DNA of 64,000 nt, from the NCBI GenBank assembly GCA_018798825.1, contig CP076354.1, forward strand, positions 992,001 through 1,056,000, in the 5' to 3' direction. The translations under genes and the position numbers were made by a program. Positions within the stretch are counted from its first letter, which is position 1; every line of letters starts with the position of its first letter. This DNA is from Ochrobactrum sp. BTU1. Its GTDB lineage: Bacteria > Pseudomonadota > Alphaproteobacteria > Rhizobiales > Rhizobiaceae. A model generated the notes under the pieces. It was not told the origin of the DNA, did not search any database, and saw only the letters and a list, made by a program, of their open reading frames with translations. Shown here one piece after another: positions 10,645-18,900 of the stretch.

Positions 10645-11594
10645 ACCAATGCCCCGTCATAGCGCAGTCCTGGATCACGGTCGTGTGCCAATAACAGCGG
10701 ACCGTCCAGGTCAACGACATCGGCTTTCTGCGCAAGCAAAACGGCAGGCGCCATGCCAAGCGATGTACCAACCATACAGCCAACCATGATTTGCAGTCCG
10801 AGCGAAGTAGCCTTTTCGCGCATAATCAAACCTTCGGTCAGGCCACCAGCCTTATCGAGCTTGATATTCACGGCATCATAACGCTTGGCGAGATCTTCCA
10901 AACCGACAGACGTATGAACGCTTTCATCGGCGCATATAATCACCGGGCGTTCGATGCGGCTTAGAATATCATCTTTACCGGCGGGCAGGGGCTGTTCAAT
11001 CAGAACCACGCCTGCTTTGGCTGCGGCAGCCATATTTTCTTCGATATTATCTTCAGTCCAGCCTTCATTTGCATCGATAATGATGCGGCTGTTTGGAGCC
11101 GCATCGGCAACTGCGTGAATACGCTCGATATCGTTGTCGCCGCCCATTTTCACTTTGATTAGAGGGTAATGCGCGACCTTCGCAGTCGATTCCGCCATTT
11201 CTTCGGGCGTTCCGAGCGACACTGTAATGGCGGTTTCCAGCGCCCGCGTCGGTGTGCCAAGTGTATCGGCGACACTCTTGCCAGAGAGTTTGGCTTCCAA
11301 ATCCCACATTGCACAATCAACCGCATTGCGGGCTGCACCTGCTGGCATGAGCGTCTGAATATCCTGACGTGTGGCACCGCTTTCAATAGCTGAGCGCACG
11401 GCTTCAATTTGTTCGCTTACGCTCTCAATTGATTCGCTATAGCGTGCATATGGAACGCATTCGCCGCGCCCCAATAGGCCATTATGCCCGATCTCGCATA
11501 CGATCACTGCGGCTTCAGTCTTCGAGCCGCGGGAGATTGTGAATTTCCCGGCGATGGGATAGCGTTCATGAATGATTTTCAAGCTATTGTGCAT
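10614..11594 (-). CDS. Dipeptide epimerase / N-acyl amino acid racemase of the enolase superfamily
   Basis: A 326-residue member of the mandelate racemase/muconate lactonizing group. The K-x-K motif (PLIKVKMGGD), three metal ligands (IIDANEGW, IEQPLP, ICADESVH) and the opposite-face lysine (NIKLDKAGG) are all present, a pattern typical of L-Ala-D/L-Glu epimerases. Such enzymes take part in murein peptide recycling; some homologues are N-acetyl-D-glutamate racemases of catabolic pathways, and context does not decide between them. The ATG at 11594 has AAGGG at good spacing. It diverges from the Mla operon with 61 bases between starts. Confidence 0.85.
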   Translation of the reverse strand: MHNSLKIIHERYPIAGKFTISRGSKTEAAVIVCEIGHNGLLGRGECVPYARYSESIESVSEQIEAVRSAIESGATRQDIQTLMPAGAARNAVDCAMWDLEAKLSGKSVADTLGTPTRALETAITVSLGTPEEMAESTAKVAHYPLIKVKMGGDNDIERIHAVADAAPNSRIIIDANEGWTEDNIEENMAAAAKAGVVLIEQPLPAGKDDILSRIERPVIICADESVHTSVGLEDLAKRYDAVNIKLDKAGGLTEGLIMREKATSLGLQIMVGCMVGTSLGMAPAVLLAQKADVVDLDGPLLLAHDRDPGLRYDGALVYPPEATVWG

Positions 11595-11655
11595 GGATAT
11601 GCCCTTTAGGACGCAGTATTTCGGTCGTGCAACGACTCGTGTATGAGGTTAGGCC

Positions 11656-12831
11656 ATGTTGACCGACACTGCCGACAAAGCAAGTACTGCTGCCAATGTC
11701 GCGCCAAAGATTGATTTGGCCGAGCACGATGGCGCGCGTCTTGTTAGCCTGAGTGGACGCTGGGTTTCCCAAAGCGTCAACTTCGTGGACAAGAAAATGC
11801 GTGAGCTTGAAAAAGTTGGCGGTTCGCAGGCAGTCATCATAGATGCGACTGACGTGGCAGGCCTCGACACTGCTGGTGCATGGCTCATAGAGCGTCTGCG
11901 TCAGAGGCTGAAGTCGCAAAATATCGATGTTCGTCTTGAGGGTGTTAAGCCCGCCTGGCTTCCGCTTATGGAAGAGGTCGGTAATGCCGTCGAGCGTACA
12001 CTTGATGTGCCGCAAGTCAAAAAGCCATTCGTCATTATTCGTATGCTGGAATCGCTGGGCCGAGGCGTCGTCTCGATCTATGACGATTTCAAAATGGCCA
12101 TGCATATTCTTGGCGCTACCATCCGTGGAGCGCAGCTGAAAGCTGGTCGCGGCAGTGGTATTCCTATCCCGGCCATTGTCACACAGATGGATCGTATGGG
12201 CGTTGGTGCCATTCCGATCATTATACTTATGTCGACGATTGTTGGTGCGATTATCGCACAGCAGGGTGCCTTTCAGCTCCGCTATTTCGGCGCTGAAATC
12301 TTTGTTGTCGATCTGGTCGGTATTCTTGTACTGCGCGAACTGGGTGTCTTGTTGACCGCCATCATGATCGCGGGCCGTTCAGGAAGTGCGATTACCGCTG
12401 AAATTGGTTCGATGAAAATGCGCGAGGAAACAGACGCACTTACGGTTATCGGTCTTAATCCGGTCGGTGTTTTGGTGTTTCCGCGTCTTGTGGCACTCGT
12501 CGTCGTTCTGCCGCTGTTGACTATCATCGCCGATCTTGCGGCTTTGATTGGTGCTGCAGGCGTTGCCTGGTTTTACTCAAATATTTCACCGGAAGCTTTT
12601 ATCAGCCGTCTGCATGATGCAGTGGCGCTCAATACATATTTCGCTGGCCTCATTAAAGCGCCGTTTATGGCAATGATCATTGGCATTCTCGCCTCGGTTG
12701 AAGGCATGAAGGTCGGCGGCAGCGCAGAATCGCTTGGGCGTCGCGTTACTGCTTCTGTGGTCAAAGCGATCTTTGTCGTAATCGTAGTAGATGGCATGTT
12801 TGCCATGTTCTATGCCGCTATTGATTTTTAA
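11656..12831 (+). CDS. mlaE: MlaE-type lipid ABC transporter permease with N-terminal STAS domain
   Basis: A 391-residue inner-membrane protein and the first gene of a four-gene Mla operon. Residues about 1-110 form a STAS-like domain (VIIDATDVAGLDTAGAWL), a fusion common in alphaproteobacterial MlaE proteins. The MlaE permease follows, with five or six hydrophobic segments between about 170 and 390 and the conserved motif REtDALTVIGLNPVG. It forms the membrane channel for phospholipid traffic between inner and outer membranes. GAGGTTAGG stands just before the ATG. A 114-base gap separates it from the ATPase gene. Confidence 0.93.
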   Translation: MLTDTADKASTAANVAPKIDLAEHDGARLVSLSGRWVSQSVNFVDKKMRELEKVGGSQAVIIDATDVAGLDTAGAWLIERLRQRLKSQNIDVRLEGVKPAWLPLMEEVGNAVERTLDVPQVKKPFVIIRMLESLGRGVVSIYDDFKMAMHILGATIRGAQLKAGRGSGIPIPAIVTQMDRMGVGAIPIIILMSTIVGAIIAQQGAFQLRYFGAEIFVVDLVGILVLRELGVLLTAIMIAGRSGSAITAEIGSMKMREETDALTVIGLNPVGVLVFPRLVALVVVLPLLTIIADLAALIGAAGVAWFYSNISPEAFISRLHDAVALNTYFAGLIKAPFMAMIIGILASVEGMKVGGSAESLGRRVTASVVKAIFVVIVVDGMFAMFYAAIDF

Positions 12832-12945
12832 AAGTGTGACGATCCGTTGTTTTTATGGGCTATTTCGGACACAGTCAGAGATAAATCAGACTTGAGATTC
12901 TCGCTTGCGGTTCAGTCTCAGAGCAAGCTCGGATAAAGAATAGGT

Positions 12946-13806
12946 ATGGAGAGCAGTATCGATCAGCAGCCACAATCACACGACGAGGAAAGCAATCAGG
13001 CGCCCGTGCCGATCATATCGGTGCGTGATGTTACTGTTTCTTTCGGCGGTCGTGCGCCTGTTCTCGATAAGCTGTCGCTTGATATATACAAGGGCGAGGT
13101 GCTTGGCTTCATCGGACCGTCCGGTTCCGGTAAGTCGGTGCTTATGCGCACAATTCTCGGACTGAATAAAAAGCAGTCTGGAGATATCGAGATATTGGGC
13201 AAAAACATCGATCGTCTGGGCGACGTCGAGAAAATGGCCATCGATATGCGCATGGGTGTTCTGTTCCAGCATGGTGCGCTTTTCTCAGCGTTGAATGTAC
13301 TGGAAAACATTCAGGTGCCGATGCGTGAATATCTCGATCTTTCACCAAAGCTTATGGATGAGCTTGCGCGTTTGAAGATCGATCTGGTGGGACTGAAACC
13401 GGATACAGCTGAGAAATTCCCGTCGGAGCTTTCAGGCGGCATGATCAAGCGCGCAGCTCTAGCCCGCGCACTGGCTCTTGATCCCGATATCGTCTTCCTT
13501 GATGAGCCGACTTCGGGTCTTGATCCAATCGGTGCAGCAGACTTTGACGAGCTGATTGCGAACCTTCGCGATACTATGGGGCTGACTGTCTATATGGTCA
13601 CGCACGACCTCGACAGTCTGTTTGCGATTTGCGATCGCATTGCAGTTTTGGGCAACAAAAAAGTGTTGGTCAGCGGTTCCATTGAAGACATGCTGACTGT
13701 AGACGATCCATGGGTTAAATCCTATTTTCAAGGCAAGCGCGCGCGCCAGATTGACACTTCGGCGCCAAGCAGACGGCGGCCGGGTAGCCGCTTGCAGACT
13801 GGATAA
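12946..13806 (+). CDS. mlaF: MlaF-type lipid ABC transporter ATP-binding protein
   Basis: A 286-residue ABC ATPase that powers the lipid transporter. The Walker A loop GPSGSGKS, the signature LSGGMIKRAALARAL, Walker B IVFLDEPTSGLDP and the H-loop VTHDLDSL are complete. The signature form LSGGM-x-KR is typical of MlaF/Mkl proteins. A polar extension of about 25 residues precedes the domain. The mlaD gene starts three bases after the stop. Confidence 0.95.
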   Translation: MESSIDQQPQSHDEESNQAPVPIISVRDVTVSFGGRAPVLDKLSLDIYKGEVLGFIGPSGSGKSVLMRTILGLNKKQSGDIEILGKNIDRLGDVEKMAIDMRMGVLFQHGALFSALNVLENIQVPMREYLDLSPKLMDELARLKIDLVGLKPDTAEKFPSELSGGMIKRAALARALALDPDIVFLDEPTSGLDPIGAADFDELIANLRDTMGLTVYMVTHDLDSLFAICDRIAVLGNKKVLVSGSIEDMLTVDDPWVKSYFQGKRARQIDTSAPSRRRPGSRLQTG

Positions 13807-13809
13807 GGT

Positions 13810-14805
13810 ATGGAAACGAGAGCCAATTACGTACTGGTAGGAGTGTTCACGCTGATCGTCAGTCTACTGGCGTTCGGTTTCGTGTACTGGATCGCCCGCT
13901 TCGGTGAAGCGAGGGATTCGGTTGCTCTTGATGTGCGCATTCCGGGTTCGGTAACGGGCCTCAGCATCGGTAGTCAGGTGTTGTTTAACGGTATCAAGGT
14001 TGGTGATGTGCGCCGCCTGCATCTCGATGAGACCAATCCCGGCATGGTGATTGTGCAGACGCGCGTTAATGCTACAACGCCGATCACACGCTCAACTGCC
14101 GCTACGCTCGGTTTTCAGGGCCTCACAGGCCAGGCTTACATCGAATTGAAGGGCGGGCGTCTGGATGAACCCAATCTTCTGACCGAAGCTGCAAAGGAAG
14201 ACACGGTTGCGCGTATTGACGCCGATCCGTCCTCAATCAACAATCTACTCGCCACTGCACAGGACATCTTTGCCCGTGCGAACAGTGTTTTGGGCGAACT
14301 GGAAGGCTTTGCAAAAGATGCGCGCGGCCCTCTGACTGACACGATCAAGAACACCAAGACTTTCACAGACGCGCTGGCGAAGAATGCCGATGTGATTGAA
14401 GAACTTGGTTCCAATACTGGCAACATCAATCAGATCATCACAGATGCAAAAGATATGATGGCCCGCTTGAATGCAGCATCCGTTCGCGTTGAAGGTATCA
14501 TGGCCAAGGCTGATAAGCTTCTGTCTAGCGACGACAAGGATGGCGTTGTAGCGCAGGCAAAAGCCACGCTTGAATCAATCCGCCAGACCTCAACTAATCT
14601 CGACAAGCGTCTCGGACCGATTGCAGACAATCTGCAGCGTTTTTCAGGCCAAGGTCTGCGCGATGTTCAGTCGGTTGTGGTTGACAGCCGTCGTTCGATC
14701 CAGCGTATTGAACAGGCAATTACAGATCTCGAACGCAATCCGCAGCGTCTGATTTTCGGCGGACAAGGTAACGTACCGCAGTATAACGGGAGGGCGCGTC
14801 ATTGA
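13810..14805 (+). CDS. mlaD: MlaD-type MCE domain protein
   Basis: A 331-residue protein with one N-terminal membrane anchor (about residues 6-28, LVGVFTLIVSLLAFGFVYWI) followed by an MCE domain (about 38-120; SVTGLSIGSQVLFNGIKVG). MCE proteins form hexameric rings in the periplasm that carry phospholipids. The C-terminal 200 residues are helical and Ala/Asp/Asn-rich, much longer than the E. coli MlaD tail (about 183 residues in total), and may form a tube or stalk, as in longer MCE proteins. Its stop overlaps the next start. Confidence 0.92.
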   Translation: METRANYVLVGVFTLIVSLLAFGFVYWIARFGEARDSVALDVRIPGSVTGLSIGSQVLFNGIKVGDVRRLHLDETNPGMVIVQTRVNATTPITRSTAATLGFQGLTGQAYIELKGGRLDEPNLLTEAAKEDTVARIDADPSSINNLLATAQDIFARANSVLGELEGFAKDARGPLTDTIKNTKTFTDALAKNADVIEELGSNTGNINQIITDAKDMMARLNAASVRVEGIMAKADKLLSSDDKDGVVAQAKATLESIRQTSTNLDKRLGPIADNLQRFSGQGLRDVQSVVVDSRRSIQRIEQAITDLERNPQRLIFGGQGNVPQYNGRARH

Positions 14806-15431
14806 TTTCCAGAATCGGTTCCGTTGATATGAAATCACGCCGGTCGCTCATCAAAGCTTCTGCTGTGTCTGCACTCGTTGTGGGCCTTCTCGCAGGCTGT
14901 GGAACGACAACGCCCCTCGATACTTTCAACCTTTCGGCACCGCAGCCCAATGTTTCTTCCCCTAGCCGGAAGAGCATTCAGTTGCTGATACCAACTCCTA
15001 CGGCGTTGAAAGCCCTCGACAGCGAAAATATCGTTATCAGCTCTTCACCGGGCTCAATCGAATATCTGAAGGGCGCACAATGGGGCGACCGCCTGACGAA
15101 TATCGTTCAGTCGCGAATTGTGCAGGCCTATGAAAATACGGGTGTCTTTGGTGGTGTAGGCCGTCCTGGCGACGGCTTGGCAATCAATTATCAGATACTC
15201 ACCGATCTGCGCATGTTCGGCGTTCAGGTCTACGGTGGACAGCGTGTTGCAGTCGTAGAGCTTGCCGTGAAGCTGATGAATGACAAGAATGGTGAAGTAC
15301 GCTCAACGCGCGTGTTCCGCTCATCCGTTCCGGTCAGTGGCGCGACAAACAGCGCCTATGTCAAAGCACTGGACGCTGCGTTTGATCGGACTGTAAGCGA
15401 GGTTGTGGGCTGGACGATATCGTCGCTTTAA
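14802..15431 (+). CDS. ABC-type transport auxiliary lipoprotein (PqiC/DUF330-like)
   Basis: A 209-residue lipoprotein completing the Mla operon. The lipobox VVGLLAGC places the lipidated Cys at about residue 33. The rest resembles the auxiliary lipoproteins that accompany MCE transporters and are thought to sit in the outer membrane to receive or hand over lipid. Start choice: a TTG at 14802 overlaps the mlaD stop and has GGGAGGG 7 bases upstream; the ATG at 14829 gives a neater signal peptide (MKSRRSLIK) but has no ribosome site close by. The TTG is preferred for its Shine-Dalgarno sequence. Confidence 0.85.
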   Translation: MISRIGSVDMKSRRSLIKASAVSALVVGLLAGCGTTTPLDTFNLSAPQPNVSSPSRKSIQLLIPTPTALKALDSENIVISSSPGSIEYLKGAQWGDRLTNIVQSRIVQAYENTGVFGGVGRPGDGLAINYQILTDLRMFGVQVYGGQRVAVVELAVKLMNDKNGEVRSTRVFRSSVPVSGATNSAYVKALDAAFDRTVSEVVGWTISSL

Positions 15432-15456
15432 TCATTTCGGAGCGCATCTAAAGTCA

Positions 15457-15503
15457 AAGCATAATCCTATCGGGGTGAAACGAGGATCGATAAGATTATG
15501 CTT
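15457..15503. repeat. Imperfect 16-bp inverted repeat
   Basis: AAGCATAATCCTATCG (15457-15472) pairs with 15488-15503 with one mismatch around a 15-base loop. It lies 26 bases after the lipoprotein stop, so it may end the Mla operon, though a T run is missing. It may equally be part of an intergenic mosaic element. Confidence 0.6.
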
Positions 15504-15605
15504 CAAATAAAAAGGCTTAGGGCGTCGATCTGATCCAATCAAATCGAAACGCACTCCAAAGCAGGTCGGATAATCTCCGGCCTGCTTTTTTCGTGCCAGC
15601 CTAAA

Positions 15606-15645
15606 GCATGTTGCAGCTAAATGGATTCATTTAGCTGCAACATGC
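15606..15645. repeat. 18-bp perfect inverted repeat with 4-base loop
   Basis: GCATGTTGCAGCTAAATG (15606-15623), loop GATT, then the exact reverse complement (15628-15645). No poly-T follows on either side, so it is not a standard terminator. A palindromic intergenic repeat or a structured RNA element is more likely. Confidence 0.7.
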
Positions 15646-15864
15646 GACAACTAACAGAATCTGGAGCGAGAGCCATGGGTGCGATTAAGCGCGACACGCT
15701 CTAGTGCTTGACGCGGAAACGTCGGAGCCGGATTTGTGTGTAATCAGTCCAATGAATTGATTATTCACCCCGGGTTTGCTTCACCTTGAACTCGTTTCAC
15801 TCTACTGCTCTGTTTCGATAATTTGAGACATGCAGCTTCGATAATCCGTTTTCATTCCAAAACA

Positions 15865-15895
15865 AAAAACGCGGCCTGAGAGCCGCGTTTTTCTT
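15865..15895 (-). terminator. Terminator of the GPR-like gene
   Basis: AAAAACGCGGC (15865-15875), loop CTGAGA, GCCGCGTTTTT (15882-15892). Read on the minus strand the stem is followed by a T-rich run, 24 bases beyond the stop codon of the long minus-strand gene. The A/T runs on both sides could let it work in both directions. Confidence 0.85.
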
Positions 15896-15915
15896 TCATT
15901 CTATATGGTCCGCGA

Positions 15916-18900
15916 TTAGCGCAGACGTCCGCTTGCGTGAGCGAGCATGGTGTAAACCTTGCCGGTATCCGACGTGAGATAGGTCTGAGTGACCATGTTA
16001 TCGCGATCGTTGCGTGCAACGTCTTCAAGCAAGCGCTGGAAATCGTCCATGTAACGGTCTACGGCGCGGCGGAATTCACCATCGGTCTGATACTTGCGCT
16101 TGATATCATCAAAGGTCTGCTGACCCTTCAGCGTGTAAAGACGACGGGTGAAGACATTGCGTTCGCCACGGCGGTAGCGGTCCCAGAGTTCAACCGACGC
16201 TTCATGATCGATTGCACGCGCAATATCGACCGAAAGCGAGTTGAGCGATTCAACGACGTGGCTCGGTGAACGCGGAGCCTGTGTCGACTGCGGCTGGGAT
16301 GGCGCTGCAGCTTCATCGTCACGGGAGGCGCGAGCCAGAAGGTCCGAAACCCAACCGCGTGGCTTTTCAGCCGATTGTGCAGGCTGAGCGGCCTTTGGTG
16401 CCTCTACAGGGCGGCTACGGACTGCAATATCAGCCTGTGGTGCCTGAGCCTGTGGGCGTGGCGCGACAGGAGCTTGAACTGGTGTCGGAGCTGGAGCAGC
16501 GCGCTGGGTCTGAACCGGACGGGAAACCGAGCGGTCTGCACGGCTTTCGCCAACATCGACCAGACGTCCCGACTTGTTGACGATTTCAGCAAGCTCCTTG
16601 AGAGCATTGATCTGCTCGCCAACCGCCTTGCGCATGGCACTCGTCGTTTCTTTTGCTTCTGCAGGCATGTCGAGAACGCCACGCTTGAGCTCGCCACGGG
16701 TTGTGTCGAGTTCGCTGCGAATTTCCGAAGCTGTGCGACGGATATCGTCGGTGGCAGCCGAGAACTTCTGCGAAGCCTGTTCCACGATCTCGGAAACGCT
16801 TTCGCGCATCTTTTCAGCAGAAACGCGAGTCTGTCCTTCAGCACGCTGGAAGGCAGATGCAACAACCGTTTCAAACGACTGCATCAGCTTCTCGATGCCT
16901 TCCGACTTTTCGACCAGACCGGAAGCCAGCTTGTCGAGCGCCAGGTGACGATCTTCAAGAGTACCTGCAAGGCCATTCTGAGCCGAGTTGATCATGTCCG
17001 AAGCAGACGAGAGAACCTTGCCGTGTTCTTCAAAGCGTTCCGCAATATCAGCGATCTGCGACAGGGTACCATCCGAAAGCGCACGCAGCGTTCCGATGTT
17101 GTTGTCGATGAGACCGGTCGAAGCCTGGAACATCTGTGCTGCGCGGTTTGCATTTTCAACGAAGCTGCTGGTTGTTTCAACGAGACGACCATCAATGTCT
17201 GTCAGGTTGCGGGCTGCAGCATCGATCAGCTTGCCGAGTTCACCGTTTGAAGCGGCGAGGCGGTCGATCAGTTCGCTGACATTGTCCGAGAGGCCAGACT
17301 TCGCCTGCTGGACAGCAGCAATTGTTTCAGCCGTACGGCTGGCCAATGCGTTGACCAGTGCTGCATTTTCCGAACGAAGACGGTCAGTTGCTGCATGGGT
17401 CGCTTCTTCAAGCTGCTGAGCAAGGCCGCGACCGCTATCTGCAAGACGCTGTACGAGCGGTTCAGCAGTATCGTTGAGGATCTGCGTGATTTCCTGCGAA
17501 CGTGCAGCGAGGACAGCATTCAGCTCACGGGTACGTTCTTCAAGCGTAACGGCAGTCGTATCGGTAACTTGAGCGATACGGGCTTCAACCGAACCAAGTT
17601 CCATCGTGATGCGCGAACCAATGTCGCCGAGGCGCGTTGCAATGGCATCTGCGCGTTCAGCAAGGCGAGCTTCAGTGCCGGAAAGATTTTCCGTAACACT
17701 TGAAGAGAATGCTTCGCTATGACCGGCCAGTGTTTCACTGGTTTTGGTCGCAGTGTCTGCGATACGGGCTTCAATTGCTGAAAGCTCACCGGTGAGGCGG
17801 CTTTCAATGGCTTCGAGACCGCCGGCAATCGCGCTTGCACGTTCATTCAGGCGAGCTTCTGTGCCAGCCAGATTATCGGCAACGCTTGCGGCAAATGCTT
17901 CACTGTGACCAGCAAGCGTATCGCTTGTCTTGGTTGCGGTATCAGCAATGCTGCTTTCGATCTGCGACAGACGTTCTGCAATTGCATTTGCGCGTTCGCC
18001 GAGGCGTTCTTCAGTGCCGGAGAGGTTCGCAATGAGATCGGCACTGAAGCTCTGACCAAAGCCGTCGAGAGCCTGACCAGCTTTCGCTGCTTCAGCAGAA
18101 AGCGTGCTGGCTGCTTCCGTGATCTTCTCACGCAGCGAGCCTGCGACGACACCAGCACTCTGTTCGAGTGCGCGACGAACATTGTCGACGCCAATCGAAA
18201 GCGCCTTTTCCATGGTCTGTGTGCGTTCTTCGATAATGCCGGTCTGGCCTTCGAAAGCGCGGCTGATCGCATCGCTGCTGTTCTCAATCGCGTTGTGCAG
18301 ATTGGTCGTGCGCTGCGAAAGGATATCGCCATGATCCTGAAGGGTCTGGCTGAGCGACGCAGTGCTTTCAGTCAGAGTTTCGCGGATTGCAGCGGTGCGG
18401 CCTTCAATCGTCTGTTCATGCCCATCAAGGATATGGACGAGGGCGCTGTTGTGATCGTTGAGAACCGAGCGCAGTCCACTCGTGCGTTCTTCGACGTGCT
18501 GAACGTGATCATTGAACGTTGCTTCAAAGGCAGAACGGCTTGCACCGATTGTTTCGCTAAGCGTCTGCGAGCGTTCGTCGAATACGCGTGCCAGCTCCTG
18601 CTGATTGTCAGCAATTAGAGACTGCAGCGAATTGACCCGTTCATCAAAAGTACGAGCGATCAGTTCACGATTTTCGTTGAAATTATCGCGCAATACGCTT
18701 GTACGTTCATCCATCAGCTGAGCAAGCATTGCCTGATTGCCAGCGATGACACCCTGCAGAGAGGCTGCACGCTCTTCGAGCGAACGCGAGTGATCTGCGA
18801 AGGTCGCATCGAGGCGCGAAGCGCTGTTTGCCATTTCTTCCTGAAGAACACTTGTTCTGTCAGCAAGAATAGCCGCGTGCCGCTCAGCAGCCGAATCCAG

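Larger units (their letters stand above)
15432..15915. other. Intergenic region rich in inverted repeats between the Mla operon and the GPR-like gene
   Basis: A 484-base convergent gap with no coding sequence. It holds a 16-bp imperfect inverted repeat, an 18-bp perfect palindrome with a small loop, and a terminator next to the minus-strand gene (listed separately). The mosaic of hairpins is typical of mobile intergenic repeats in Rhizobiales. Confidence 0.6.
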
